From the NCBI GenBank assembly GCA_963576785.1, contig OY756146.1, positions 1,116,001 through 1,180,000 of the forward strand: 64,000 nt of DNA, read 5' to 3'. Below, one piece after another: positions 36,289 to 48,592 of the stretch (its first letter is position 1; each line of letters begins with the position of its first letter). This DNA comes from Chlorophyllum brunneum. Its lineage: Eukaryota > Basidiomycota > Agaricomycetes > Agaricales > Agaricaceae. Position numbers and translations under genes: made by a program. Under the pieces are notes generated by a model, which was given only the letters and a program-made list of their open reading frames with translations, searched no databases and was not told the origin of the DNA.

Positions 36289-39200
36289 CTACACCGTCCC
36301 AATGGCCACTGGCGCACTCCCTCCCTCTCCAGTCGTGCTTGGGCCTGTCGCGCCAATCTGCGCCCGACGTCGCCGTCGCCGTCTACACCCAACAGTCAGC
36401 AAAAGCCTCTCACACGAACCCCTGTCCTCACCTCGGAAACAATGGACCACGCGGCATGGGCCGTTCATCCAAATCAAGCGCAATATTTGTCGCAGCCTGC
36501 AACCCCTGCATGCACCCATCAGCTTCCATCCAAATATACAATCAAACACCCGTCCTTACCTCAATCCACTCAACAACACCCGTCACATCCCGCGCCTGCA
36601 ATAAAAACTGCTCCCCCTCCAACCTCAGCCGAATCACATTCTTCCTCTTCGAATAGTCATTCCCTATCCCACTCTCCCCATTCTGCAGCGTATACTCCCG
36701 CACCAGATCACCAGGATCAGGATCGGGTAGAAACACTCTCTCCCGATTCGTATACAGATACTGCAAACTCGATGATGGCCCCGAGCCCTGTTGTCGACGG
36801 AAGATCGAATGCGCAGATGACGTAGGCGTCGCATGGCCCGTCATCGATTGTGAAGCTGAATCCATCGCAATGCTCTGCGACGAATTCGACATCGGCGTCT
36901 GTGCCCGAGTACTAACACTTCCCGGAAATGGTGACAGCGATCTATAACCTGAAACAGGCGTTGATCTCCCACTTCTCGGCATATTCAAGCTCGGCCTAGG
37001 CGACGCGCTGGGCGTGTCCCTCTCGCTCATATGTGCATCGCTCTTCGACCGTGCATGGTGTCTCCCCGGTTTCAGCAGTTGCGCAAACTTGGATTTCGAT
37101 GTAGGCGTCTGTGGTGCTGCTGCTGCTGTTGTCTGCACTAACCCATAACCACTTCCATCCTGCGACGGCGGGGACACGATCACCACCTCGGGATCATCAT
37201 CCTCCCCTTCAAAGGCTCCCTCATCACCGGCACCCACAACCCCACTCCCACCCTCCGCCTTCATAATCCTCTGAATCTGTCTCTCAAGATCCCTCCTCTC
37301 CTCCGCCAACCTCCTCGTCTCCCTCGTTTCAATCTGAATGCTCGACACCACCCCAGAATGACTCGGCTGCAAACTCACATCTCCAGCTCCAACTTGCTTC
37401 TCCCACCACTCCCCCAGCACACCAACCCCGGCACGTCCCGGGGGGCACTTATACACCCTTAAGACTGTCCCCTCCAAAACCACCATCACCCTTCGCCACT
37501 TGCGGTCCCTAGCCTGAACACCCGGCTCACCGAACTCCATTTTCCTTGGCATGATAGCTTTGAGATATATCTCATTGGAGTACGTTGGTAATCGTTCCCG
37601 ACCTTCGTCTTCCCGAGGCATGACTGTGTATTGCAATGGCGGTCGGAGGAGTGCAAAGGAAGGGTATGGTGGTGGTTCAGAAGATTCGTCAAACATCGGC
37701 ATAGACCGTCTTCGACGAAGGTAGTACGAAGCTGTACTCAATCTGTTTTGCTTTTTCGTTGCTGTCGGCGCTGACGGTGTGGCTTGATTCGTTGCTTCGC
37801 CATCACCCAGACGAGTGCTCGTAACACTGCTGTTGATGGTATTGGGTGCAATCGGTGAAGCACCAATCCGATCCTTCCTCTCCCCTGCCTCATCATCATC
37901 ATCATCCTTAATCTTCTCATCCTCACTCCTCCGCCCATTTCCCTTCTGTTCCACCTCTTTCTTCCTCTTTCCCCCCACCTCCTTCGCCCTCTCCCTCTCC
38001 CTCATCTTCGCCAACTCCATCTTCTCTTTAGCCCTCATCTCCTCCTCCAACATCCTCTTCCTCTCCTTCGTTTCAAGCGTATGCAAATCAATCAAACTCT
38101 GACTTGCCCTCTTATACATCTTCGGCATCGTAAACACCGCTCCTCCACTACGAGCCGAATCGCCACCAGCATCATCAATCAAAGTAGAACTCCGTTTCGG
38201 TGTAGGAAGGCCAGTCAACAAATTCGTGGGTGATATCATCCCTGCAACACTCGCTTTAGGTGTTTGGATGCCGAACGACGAAGGCGTAATCGCTACAGAA
38301 TGCCGGGAAGAATAGGGATGATGATAGGAAGAAGGTGGTGGTTGATGATGAGGGTAAGAACCCTGCGGTGGGGGATTATGGGTGCGCGAGTGCGTAGAAA
38401 AAGGTTGCGGACTCGTGGTAGTAGAAGCATTACCAACACCTGCTCCAGTCCCTAATGCCTTCACGCTGAAATAATCACCTCCCACTCCTCCGCTAATAGG
38501 CCCTCCATATTGCGGTCTCAGCGTCCTCGTCGGAGATTGCTTCATCTGTATTCCACTAATAGGGATAGAACCGGGCGAATTTGGTTTATCCTTCTGAGTT
38601 TGTATTTGAGGAATGAGATTGTGAGGTCCAGACCCAGACCCTCGGAACGAAGCACCGGTCGCTACCGTAGCGGTAGTTGGCGTCTTTGACGGATCATGAT
38701 GGTAGGCCGCTTCAGCTCCCTGAGCACTTTTAGTAACAAAACCAGAAGCAAAATTCGAACTCGGGTTGTAATAATTATCTCGAGCTTTTCCTTTCCCTTT
38801 GACGTCGATCACCGTCTGCGGTGTCCCCGCTGACAATATAGGAGAGGAAGAAAGGAACGATAAATCGAATTTTGAGGTGTCTACCTCCGGTAACTGTTTT
38901 AGTGAAGCGTAGTGTGAAGGTCCCTGGTGAGATACTGATTGAGTTTGGTTCTTGAAAACCTGTGCAGATGATGACGATGTAGAAGCGGAACCGGACGTAG
39001 TCGTAGCACTTGTAGAAGCAGCCTGAGTATGTGTATACCCACGAGGCGGAGTAGGATGTTTTAGTATCGGGACTGTATTGATACCGGGGAAGTTCGGAGG
39101 ATGAGGCAAGAATCCGCTAAGTGCAGAATGGTATGACGATCCTCCTGTTGACGGTGTCCTCTCTCTCTCCTTCTCCCTAGGCCTAGAACCACCAGAAGAA

Positions 39201-40856
39201 GAAGCCGTTACGAGATGTTGCTCATGTCTCATACTCGCAAGACTGCTCGCCGAACTATCAAAGCTCGACGGCATACTATCTGCACTCATATCTGGTGCCA
39301 GGAAGTCCGATCTTGACGAGCTGCCAAGTCTCGATGACTCCTCGTCATAATCATCCTCCTCCTCTCCATCATCGTCTGCTGACTCATCTTCATCTTCAAC
39401 ATCCATCTCCTCGCGCCCTTTCACACCTCTCCCGGTACCCTGAAGTGGCAAAGCAGGCATGCTCTTCAAGTGAACATTACCCGCCCGCCTCTCTCGGTCC
39501 CTCGCACTCGCCCTTGCTCTCCCTCCCTTACTCTCACTCCCACTCACACCTACCCTATTCCGAGAAGCTCCAGTCGAACCCGAAGCTCCCGTCAACGAAT
39601 CCGATCTCGGCGTCAACGTCGGCAAATTTAACAATGGCAGCGGCAGAGGCCGCGAAATGACCGTAGGCGAAAACCTAGCAGTTCCCATATCTGTCGTCAC
39701 AGGTATAGTCATAGTGAGACTGATGCGATGGTTTACGGGTGCCAGGCTAAGTTTAGGCGGTTGGTCCTGTGGATGCCTTTGCAGGGGTGGTAAGGGTTTA
39801 TGGATGGACATGGGTGCGAGCGCTCCAGATATCGCCATGTTAGGGGTCGGAGAGGCAATCGTAGCTGTATCAGTGACGGGTGGGATGGGAGAAGTCGGTT
39901 TATGTGAGGTCGACGGCCTTTTCGGCGGGGGAACGGGCGGTGACGACAGGGATGGTAGGGGTGGGCTGGCAGTCGCAGGTGTTTGTGAGATGTTAGTAAT
40001 TTGTGGACTGGCCGGCAAGTATCCAGGACTCGGACTGGTTACGTCAGAATGTTGTTTCGAAAAGGAATTTAGCCGCAATTGCGAAAACGACCGTTTGAGT
40101 TTGAGTAGTGGACCGGCTTTCACTGTCGTGTTGCTGGTCGTAGTTTGTACAGAGTTGGCAGTACTGGGTCTCCTCACGCCACCCAAAGCCCCAGGGCGTT
40201 TGGCCGTAGGCTGTGCTTTGGATAACTGCTGGGCATTCGATGCCAAAGAGGGTGTAACTTGGAGTTGTGATGGAACCTGCGGTGTAGGGTCCATCACTCG
40301 AGGCAGTCCATCAATGTTCTGCCCACTTCCGTCATGCGCGGTACTCTCAGGCACTCTGAGAGATTGTATTGACATCGACTGAGGCGGCGAGGAGGGACGT
40401 GGTGGTAGTGGATCAGACTTCTTGTGTATTCGGCTGGATCGTGGACTCGTCCGCAGTGGAAATTCTTGATTCACTGATGATTTTCCCGGCGGTGTATTCT
40501 CATCTCGTGAAGGAAAACGTTCCGAAGATCCAGATAGTTTCGACATTTCGCCATCATGTTGACCCATCTTCGAACCTCCTTCAAGTGCAAGATGTGGCTG
40601 TGACATAAAGGGTTTTCCGGTATTTGACATTGGGCCCATCCGTGAGGAGTACGGGTAGTGTTCTGACTCTCTTTCATCCCTGTTTCTGCGGCCAGAGATA
40701 CGAATGATGCCTTTGAACTGTGAAAGGCCTTGCAGGAGCTTATTGGTTCGAGTCTGTGAAATGACATGCGACGGTAAGCGTCAGGGTTGCCAAAGGCAGC
40801 AAGCAACATACTGGACGTAGCTGGGCAGCTGACTGAGCCCTTGGACGTTCTTCCAT
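36289..40856 (-). CDS. Large disordered protein with split PH domain
   Basis: Model on the minus strand: join(36289-36382, 36432-36505, 36560-40753, 40812-40856), 1,468 residues. Start ATG at 40856 gives [15 protein letters not shown], joined in phase to [22 protein letters not shown]. The middle is Ser/Pro/Thr-rich disorder with an acidic run and a Lys/Glu/Arg helix ([16 protein letters not shown]). Near the C-terminus [22 protein letters not shown] begins a pleckstrin-homology fold. Its second half, [44 protein letters not shown], comes only after about 225 inserted residues. Reading past the donor at 36559 is needed to complete the last helix. The tail is RRRRRRR then a short Gly/Ala stretch. 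PH domains bind phosphoinositides or proteins; the role here is unknown. Confidence 0.85.
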
Positions 40857-43086
40857 AGTTCCGACGATGGTGAAACTTCCAGAGTGGCACTAGGCGCATG
40901 CAGCAAGAGGCTGTGGTTGATGGTTGGTGGGCCAATGGGGCGATGGGCCGAATTGATGTCATGTTTTGGGCATAGAACATGATTAGTTCCAGTCGGACGG
41001 GGCGGGTGGAACTCACGAGAATAACGTGCCAGACAAAGAAAGGGATAGAAATGGAAGACTGGGAGTGCAGAATAAAAAGTAGGATGTGTGCTGGGGAAGA
41101 GTGGAAGGAGAAGGCAGCTAAGACAAGAATAGACGAGGAATGGGCTTGGTTGGGAGCAGTCACCCATACACTCAGCGCCAACACTCCTCCCATCCTGAGC
41201 TCGAATCCATTCAGTCCAAAATTTCTGACAAAATTAGACACCAGCTAGCCCATTTCCGTAGACTAGGCTGCCCCTTTGTTCTTCACCGCGCACACTTCTG
41301 CCCAACGACACACTCCATGGATGTTCGGCCTTCAGCTGTTTATGTCAGCTGGGCCATGTGGAGTTATCAGAAAATCGAACAAGACGTGATGTCATCATTG
41401 TCCTAAAGATAGACGTTCGGAATCAAGTCGGCATATGGTATATCCTGCCATATCCTCTCTCCCTGACCAGAGTTTGGCATCCCAAGCGACGCATATGATA
41501 CCGAAGACTTAAACGCAACCGACAGTCTTTTATCCACCTACCTAAATTACAGCCGAAGCCTACTTCGGACCAACCTGCTGCACAACACACCGCGCACCCA
41601 GGAATGTTCCACCGCCAGCATTATCACGTACCACACAGCTAGGCAAGCATCCTCAAGCATACAATCAGTGTATGACTCAGCTTGGTGTGTTTGTCTGCTT
41701 ATCAGATAAGCACATCAAGGGCCAGGGAACTTGCGATAACTATCTTCCCCGGCCTTGATCGACACCCGAATCGTGAAGATCGGGCCAAAATTTGAGTTAA
41801 ATACATATCTTAATACTTGCCGAGTCGACAAGCTTGATAGTGGATCATCGATTATCTTTGCTGTACCCCATACCACGTAAGATTTATACCCAATACTGCA
41901 GTCATGGTGCCACCCGACGCCACACGTCGCAGGGGCCACCACGTATATCCGATGGCGAATCCTTCAGGGGGACCATTCCACGGTGATCCTTGGAGGGTGG
42001 CTATTATCAAGAATAAATTTGGGGATGATATAAGAAACGACTTCAGCACGGGTGTGGCGTACGATTTAGAGACGAGGACAGAATAAGGATTCTTAAAGCA
42101 TGAATCCTTTCCGTCCAAGCCGTTCCTCACTTTCTTCCTACTTTAAGTCAATGTGTAAGCCCTGACTAGGACTGACAAAGAGAGGATTCAACTTACGCAA
42201 GCCAGAACGTCATGCATGCATTCATAGTCAGTTTTTCGATAGTCCTTTCCCTTGACGTGAGTAAAATCGCTTTCAACAAGAGGAGAATCGTCCGGGACTC
42301 CCACACCTGTGATAAATTCTTGTATCTCTTCGCATGTAGATCATTGGTAAGGGACATAAGCCCAACCATCATCCACATCTGTGTCTCTGCTCGGCCGCGT
42401 TTATGTCTTGGTTCCGGCCAATGTGGCACAACACTACTTAAATTCCAATATGACTTGGGGAATTGAGAACTCATGGAATGACTCTTTCTTAGTAATAATC
42501 TGTGTATTTGCTTGTAGCATCTTGAGAAGTACCTGGATAGCAAGGCATCACTTTTATTTCTGGCTCTTCATATTTCAAATAGCTCAGGTGCCATCCGCTT
42601 CAGGTACTTTGTTCCATCGCAACTTGTAACATTGTTCACGGTCATGATATCCCAAAATCCGTAATCAATATTAATCAATGCTCATCCAGAGTCCAAAATA
42701 AGAATATTTTGCTAATAACCAAAACAAATAAGTTATTAATGCAGTGATGGATGGGGTGAAAAAGGTACCCCATGGAGATTTCTATGTATGATTCTTCATT
42801 CATATAAATACTGCAAGCTAGAAATTATATCTGTCATCTTTGAGAATATGGTTGACATCACTCGGAGAGGGAGTGCATGAAAACTACTCACAAGCAAAAT
42901 GCGAGGGCCGTCCGGGAAATTCTTTGAGGCAGGAGGGTGTATAAATCCCGATGGTTACTTCTCGATTGCAGCGGTAGATTTGACTAATCCCAAGAAGATG
43001 TCCAGGATCACAAATATCACATTAGCGGGCTTAACAAAGGATCGGAAGTCCAATGATTTAACAATCGGCACACAACATGCTCCTGA
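40857..43086. other. Intergenic region before the retrotransposon nest
   Basis: About 2.2 kb. The first part should hold the promoter of the PH-domain gene. Small open frames occur, such as 60 codons at 41904-42086, without known motifs. Sequence becomes AT-rich from about 42,480. A frame at 42,899-43,086 is cut by the LTR of copia C. Confidence 0.45.
42899..43086 (+). pseudogene. Open frame fragment cut by LTR insertion
   Basis: About 62 codons beginning MRGPSGKFFEAGG and reading through IAAVDLTNPKK into the LTR boundary at 43087. I do not recognise the protein. Because the frame stays open until the exact insertion point, it may be the remnant of a gene broken by copia C, or chance. Confidence 0.25.
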
Positions 43087-43658
43087 TGTTGAGGAAATGA
43101 CCGTAACAAGTTGTTTGCTGGGGGCAGCAGTAAACACAGTGAGAGAGAACGTAAGGTCTACTCACCGAGATAATAAGCTTCTATCTGATACCTGTAGAAA
43201 GGTAATTCGGATAGACAGATATTATTGATGAAGCAGTTAATGTCAGAGGAGTAGAGGTCAAAGTCGATTAAATCAATGGAGGTGTTGTACTCAAAGAGAT
43301 AGGCAATGATGAAGAAGTTGTTCGATTGAACAAGATGCAGAACTTAGGTCTGCTACATGGGGCTTATATACATATTATAACATAGACGAGTCATACTACA
43401 TAAAATACTAGTATTGCATGGATTGTTTCTTATAACTCCCTTTAACTGCGGCGTAGTGCCTGCGGAGTACTGCGGAACATAGTATCTAGTCATTGGTACT
43501 ATGTAGAATAATCTATCAAGTACTTATGACTCTCATCGTATGCAGAGCAACTCATAGGAAGTTACTACGGAATGAAGTTACTGGAAAGTAACAGATCAGT
43601 CTATTATTATCATAATGACTTCATAGTCTATTTCTAGAATATGTCCGAAACTTCAACA
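43087..43658 (-). repeat. 3' LTR of copia C
   Basis: 572 bp with termini TGTTGA..TCAACA read on the minus strand. In U3 it matches the 3' LTR of copia B (61137-61708) closely; in U5 it matches its own 5' LTR at 63727 instead. Compared with that 5' LTR it shows several CG to CA/TG changes. Confidence 0.95.
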
Positions 43659-43671
43659 CTCCTCCTTGCTC
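43659..43671 (-). other. Polypurine tract of copia C
   Basis: Purine-rich run (AGCAAGGAGGAG on the minus strand) directly before the 3' LTR, the usual primer for plus-strand DNA synthesis of LTR retrotransposons. Confidence 0.7.
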
Positions 43672-43692
43672 TGTATTGATATAGAGTTTTAA

Positions 43693-46600
43693 TCACTCAA
43701 ACGTTAAGCCAAGGTGAGGTCGGAATAGATTGAATTTAATTTTGTCTAAATTCTTTGTGAGAATATCGGCAGGATTTTCAGTGCCTTTCACAGAGAATAT
43801 TTCAATCTTTCCATCTTCTACCAAATCACGAATGTAATGGTATTTGACGTTGACGTGTTTTGATCGTTTTTCTGTTACTGGATTCTTGGCCCAAAATATT
43901 GAACCCTCATTATCACTGAAGAGATAAGGGGCTAATGATCGGATACTAATTTCTTCCAACAAATTGACAGTCCAAACAAGTTGTCGACTGCAATCTGACA
44001 AAGCCATATACTCAGCTTCAGTAGAAGATAATGCAACAGTTTTCTGTTTCCTACTTAACCAAGTGATAGCTCCACTGGCTAATAAACAGAAATATCCAGT
44101 TACAAATTTACGACTAATTGGATCACCAGCCCAATCAGAGTCAGAAAATGCATTAAGGCCTTGCATAGAACTTCCATTATAGGTAATTCTATATTTGTGA
44201 GTAGCATTAAGATACTTTAGCAGATGTAGGCCTGCATTATAATGCACTTTAGTGGGATTGGTCATATGTTGTGATAATTTGACAGTGGCAAAAGCTATGT
44301 TGGGCCAACTGCCTATCATCAGATACATAACTGATCCTACTAACTGTTGATACCTCTTTATGAAGTCAGGTATCACTTTTCCTGTATTGGATTTGAAGAT
44401 AAATCCATTTGGTAATGGGATTTCTTCTTTTCCAATTACTTTAAATTGATCAAGTACTTTTCCTAGATAATCCATTTGGTCTAGGGTGATTGATTGGTTT
44501 ATAGGATTTCGCAAAATTTTCATGCCAAGAAACTCTTTGGTTGGACCAAGGTCTCGGCATTCCCATTTCTTCATAAAGAGTGTTCGCTTCTCATGTAGAA
44601 GTCTAGAGCCTCTAATTCCAACGAACATTGAGTCATCTACATAGACCAGAGCTATAATAAGCTCTTTGGTTTCAGGGTCGTAGTAATAATAGACTCCAGT
44701 ATTTAGTTTGGATCGGACAAATCCTAGGTTGGTCATTGACTTAGTCAATTCCTTCCACCATTGTCGTCCGGATTGCTTTAGTCCATAAATGGCTCAGTTT
44801 AATTTCCAAACCAAATTACCATGACCTGTATTGAAACCTTCTGGAAGTTCCATATAGAGTTCTTCATCCAGTTTTCCGTAGAGATAAGCAGTTTTAACAT
44901 CTAAACTGAGCATCTCCCAATCGTTGAGGACAGCGACTGCAAATATGAGTCGTGCTGTCTCATAACGGACTACTGGTGAAAATAGTTCATCATAATCAAT
45001 TCCCTCTATCTGAGAGAATCCTTTTGCTACTAGTCGAGCATGGTATCGACCGTCTGATTTAGGTGTAAAGACCCATCTATTTTTGACAGCTTTTCTTCCA
45101 GGCGGAAGTTTAGCTAAGTCATAAACATGTCTTTCTTTGAGTGAATTTAACTCTTCTAAGCATGCTTTCCACCATTTAGATTTTTCTTCTGATGGTAGTC
45201 GATTTAGATCCTTGAAAAAAATAGGAACTAATGGTGATTCGACTTTTTGAGTGCACAGATAATCAATCATCCCTACTCCTCCTTCTCTGCATAAGTCTTC
45301 TAATGTAGAAGCTTCATGCTGAGAACGTCTATCGATTATTCCAGGTTTGGAAGCCTCTGATTGAATTTATCTAACAAGTCTACTTGTAGAACTTGTTAGT
45401 TTCGACTTAGGAGGTTGGAACATCTCATAGTCCTGGAGTATTTTGGTCAGATGCTTTGTAGAACCATAGAAGTTTCCTGGACGTTCAGGTACTTTTCTGG
45501 TTCTTTGTGGTCTCTGAGGTATTTCAGGAATTGGTATTTGATCCGAGTGACCTCATGGTACAGAAGGACCAGCATCCCGATCATCTTCGACAGGGGTATA
45601 GGGTATGAATGGTTGTACATCTGGATCATCTCTTTGAGAAGGCGGATGGTTTGGACCTTCAGGGTGATTAGGTGGATCAGTGTATGATAATCCATCACTG
45701 TCATCGTCTTCTGGTGTTTGTGCTTCTCTTGGTGGAAAGAGAATGTTTTGCACAATACTATCCCACTCCTTCTAAACATCAGTGTCGATATTCGGTGCTT
45801 TTCCCTTTCCTTTATTCTTTTTAGGTTCAGAGAAAGGAGTTGGAATTTGTCCATGTACAGATCTATAAGTCCTGTCTTCCAGAGAACTTTCGGGAGAAGT
45901 TCAGGGAATAGGGCTTGGTAGTTTATCAAAAGGTAAGCCAGTAGATGGATCTGGAGCATGGAAGACAATAACTTCTGAAGGTGTGCTTGGAGAAGTAGAA
46001 GATGATGGTTGGTTCATCCATTCTTCTCGCTTCTTCCCAACACATTTAGGGAAGTGTTCTTCGCTGAATACAGCTGTTGGAGATGTATAGATTACATTTC
46101 CATTTAGGTGCCTCATGAAACGATAGTTTTTCCTATCTGATGTCCAACCAAGGAAAATCATGAGTTCTGACTTTGCTGTCAGTTTATTGTCTCTTATCTC
46201 TTTTGGGAAAAAGACATAAGCACCGCAGCCAAAGACTCTCTCTTTGGAGATGTCTGGAATCTTCTGATTCAACACTTCATAAGGTGTTTTCCACATGAGC
46301 TGTGATACCAGTGTTTTATTATAGATATGTATCGCATGATCTATAGAAAACTCCCACCAACCATCAGAAATACAAGCATGATGCTGCATGGCTTCTGCTT
46401 TATCCATTAGAGTTCGGTTCAAGCGTTCCACTCAACCATTTTGTTGGTGTATGTGCAGTGCACTGGTCTCATGTATGATCCCTAATGAGCACAAATGAGA
46501 TTACAACTCGTCAGTTGCATACTCTCCTCCTCTATCAGTGCAGAGATATTTTAATTTAGTCTCGTATTGAGTCTGAATTAGGGCAATGAAATTTTTCATT

Positions 46601-47858
46601 TCTTCTGCTGCTTCTGATTTCTTATGGAGAAAGTGAATTCATCCATGAGAGGAAAAGTCGTCCGTTATGGTCATGACCCATTTAAATTTATGGTAAGAAA
46701 GAATCGGAAGTTCAACTAAATCCGAGTGAATTCTTTTGAATGGATGCTTTGTGCGTGTAGGGTTCTCTCTAAAGGGTTTCTGGTGCATCTTTCCCTTGGC
46801 ACAACCGTCACAGACTGGTTTTTGCTCGGGAATCTGCACCGGAGTAAACCCAATCGTATTTTTCTCAAAATGATTGAGGATACGATTAGAGGGATGTCCT
46901 AATCTTGCATGTACAACTTTGTAGCCAACGATCGGATCCGCAGTCATAGCTGCTTGTTCCGAATGTACAATTTTGGTATTAACAAAATGTAAAGTAGTGT
47001 TACGACATGCTGAAGGATATGCTTGAAGAATAGCATTTCCTTCGCTATCAACAACTACTGATTTGTTGGCATCTGTTCTAACAGTTTTGCCATTCTGGCA
47101 TAACTGTCCCACTGACATTAGTCGTTCAGAGGTTCCTTTTAGAAGGAAGACTGGATATATTAATATCTGCATTGGTTGAATGCTGTCAGTCTTCCCGTTA
47201 TAGACTCTATACTTAAGCATAACTGCGCCAAGACCAACTGCATTAAGGTAAGGGCCTTGTGCTCCTATAGTCTTAATTGGGATTGAAACTTCGAGTTCTT
47301 CGAAGTTGATGAAGTCTTCCACAGTCTTCCACATAAGGGGTATAATGACATAATGCCCCTGAGTCTAATAACCATACGTCACTATATTCTTCTAGTGGCA
47401 TTATGATTTGATCATTGCTTAGCGATCGAGATCTAATTTGATCCGGTACTCTTAAATACTGATTGGGCATGCATGTGGAGAAACAAAAAAGTTGAGAAGT
47501 GTTAAAACACTTCTCATTTATCCATTCGCTCATAACAACATTATTATGGGATCCTAATGATCCCGATAGCATAATTACATGCCCGGCCCCCAACGTCCCT
47601 TCCCCTTGCCTTTGCCCTTCTTCTTGTGAAGCCAGCCAGTCAGCATATTGGTGACAGGACTGTGTATCAGGGTTAGTAAGAGTATCTGAGATCGAATCGA
47701 TCACGTACCCAGCTCCTCCCTTCTTCTTGTAGTCACTTCCGTAGTCAGTCGACGAAAGTCCGAGAGACACCTCAGATTGAGGTGCTGAAGCAAATGGTTT
47801 GGACTTGGGGGACTTTGGAAGAGGCCCAGAAGAGGGTCCTACAACATTCACAGGGTTC
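43693..47858 (-). pseudogene. pol: Copia C gag end, protease, integrase, RT and RNase H remnants
   Basis: Order on the minus strand: end of gag, protease with LLDSGALCHYTP, integrase zinc finger (HARLGHP..CDGCAKGK), core parts IHSDLVELP, YLCTDRGGEY and VERLNRTLM, RT with RWVFTPKSDG and the YVDD box, and RNase H with KTVALSSTEAEYMALSDC. The natural end is near 43693. It is broken by a tandem 10-bp duplication at about 47,315-47,335, which shifts the frame just after the protease, and by in-frame stops at the same eight places as copia B. Nearly identical to 58034-61102 in inverted orientation. Family role: cytoplasmic particle assembly, reverse transcription and integration; this copy cannot make the polyprotein. 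Confidence 0.88.
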
Positions 47859-47862
47859 CTGG
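47858..47862. repeat. Target-site duplication of copia B, left (CCTGG)
   Basis: CCTGG precedes the 5' LTR of B and is repeated at 61709-61713 after its 3' LTR. Removing B and one copy restores a continuous copia C gag. Confidence 0.95.
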
Positions 47863-48433
47863 TGTTGAAGTTTCGGACATATTCTAGAAATAGACTATGA
47901 AGTCATTATTCTAATAATAGACTGATCCATTACTTTCCAGTAACTTCATTCCGTAGTAACTTCCTATGAGTTGCTCTGCATATGATGAGAGTCATAAGTA
48001 CTTGATAGATTATTCTACATAGTACCAATGACTAGATACTACGTTCCGCAGTACTCCGCAGGCACTACGCCGCAGTTAAAGGGAGTCATAAGGAACAATC
48101 CATGCAATACTAGTATTTTATGTAGTATGGCTCGTCTATGTTACAATATGTATATAAGCCCCATGTAGCAGACCTAGTTCTGCATCTTGTTCAATCGAAC
48201 AACTTCTTCATCATTGCCTATCTCTTTGAGTACAATACCTCAATCGACCTTATCGACTTTGACCTCTATCTGACTGACGTCAACTGCTTTATCAATAATA
48301 TCTGTCTATCCGAACTACCTTACTACAGGTATCAGATAGAAGCTTATTATCTCGGTGAGTAGACCCTACGTTCTCTCCCACTGCGTTTACTGCTGCCCCC
48401 AGCAAACAACTCGTTACGGTCGTTTCCTCAACA
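47863..48433 (+). repeat. 5' LTR of copia B
   Basis: 571 bp, TGTTGA..TCAACA. TATATAAG at 48151-48158 is the likely TATA box. It differs from the 3' LTR of the same element at several U3 positions (for example TTCTAA against TGATAA about 47 nt in). Confidence 0.95.
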
Positions 48434-48445
48434 GGTTATGGGCCC
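48434..48445 (+). promoter_or_regulatory. Primer-binding site, initiator tRNA-Met anticodon arm type
   Basis: GGTTATGGGCCC lies directly after the 5' LTR. Its complement GGGCCCATAACC is the anticodon stem-loop region of eukaryotic initiator tRNA-Met (CAT anticodon). This is the half-tRNA priming scheme known from Drosophila copia and yeast Ty5, not 3'-end tRNA priming. The same site recurs in copia C at 63715-63726. Confidence 0.8.
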
Positions 48446-48592
48446 CGGTAGCCTTACCGATGGTTAAACCATTATCATCCCCTCTAACTGAGATAGGATG
48501 ATAGGGCTTCACCTGACAGAGTTATCCTTGTATTTGATCATTGCTGATACGAGAATTTTCTTCTAGAAAGAAATACACTCGACGAAGATATT

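Noticed and set aside
40745..40754. GGTTCGAGTC, resembles a tRNA B box
   Set aside because: It lies at the 5' edge of a coding exon of the PH-domain gene, and no A box or cloverleaf was found around it.
40813..41167. Longer hydrophobic N-terminus for the PH-domain gene
   Set aside because: That frame reaches the intron donor in the wrong phase. ATG 40856 gives 15 codons that join in phase to the next exon.
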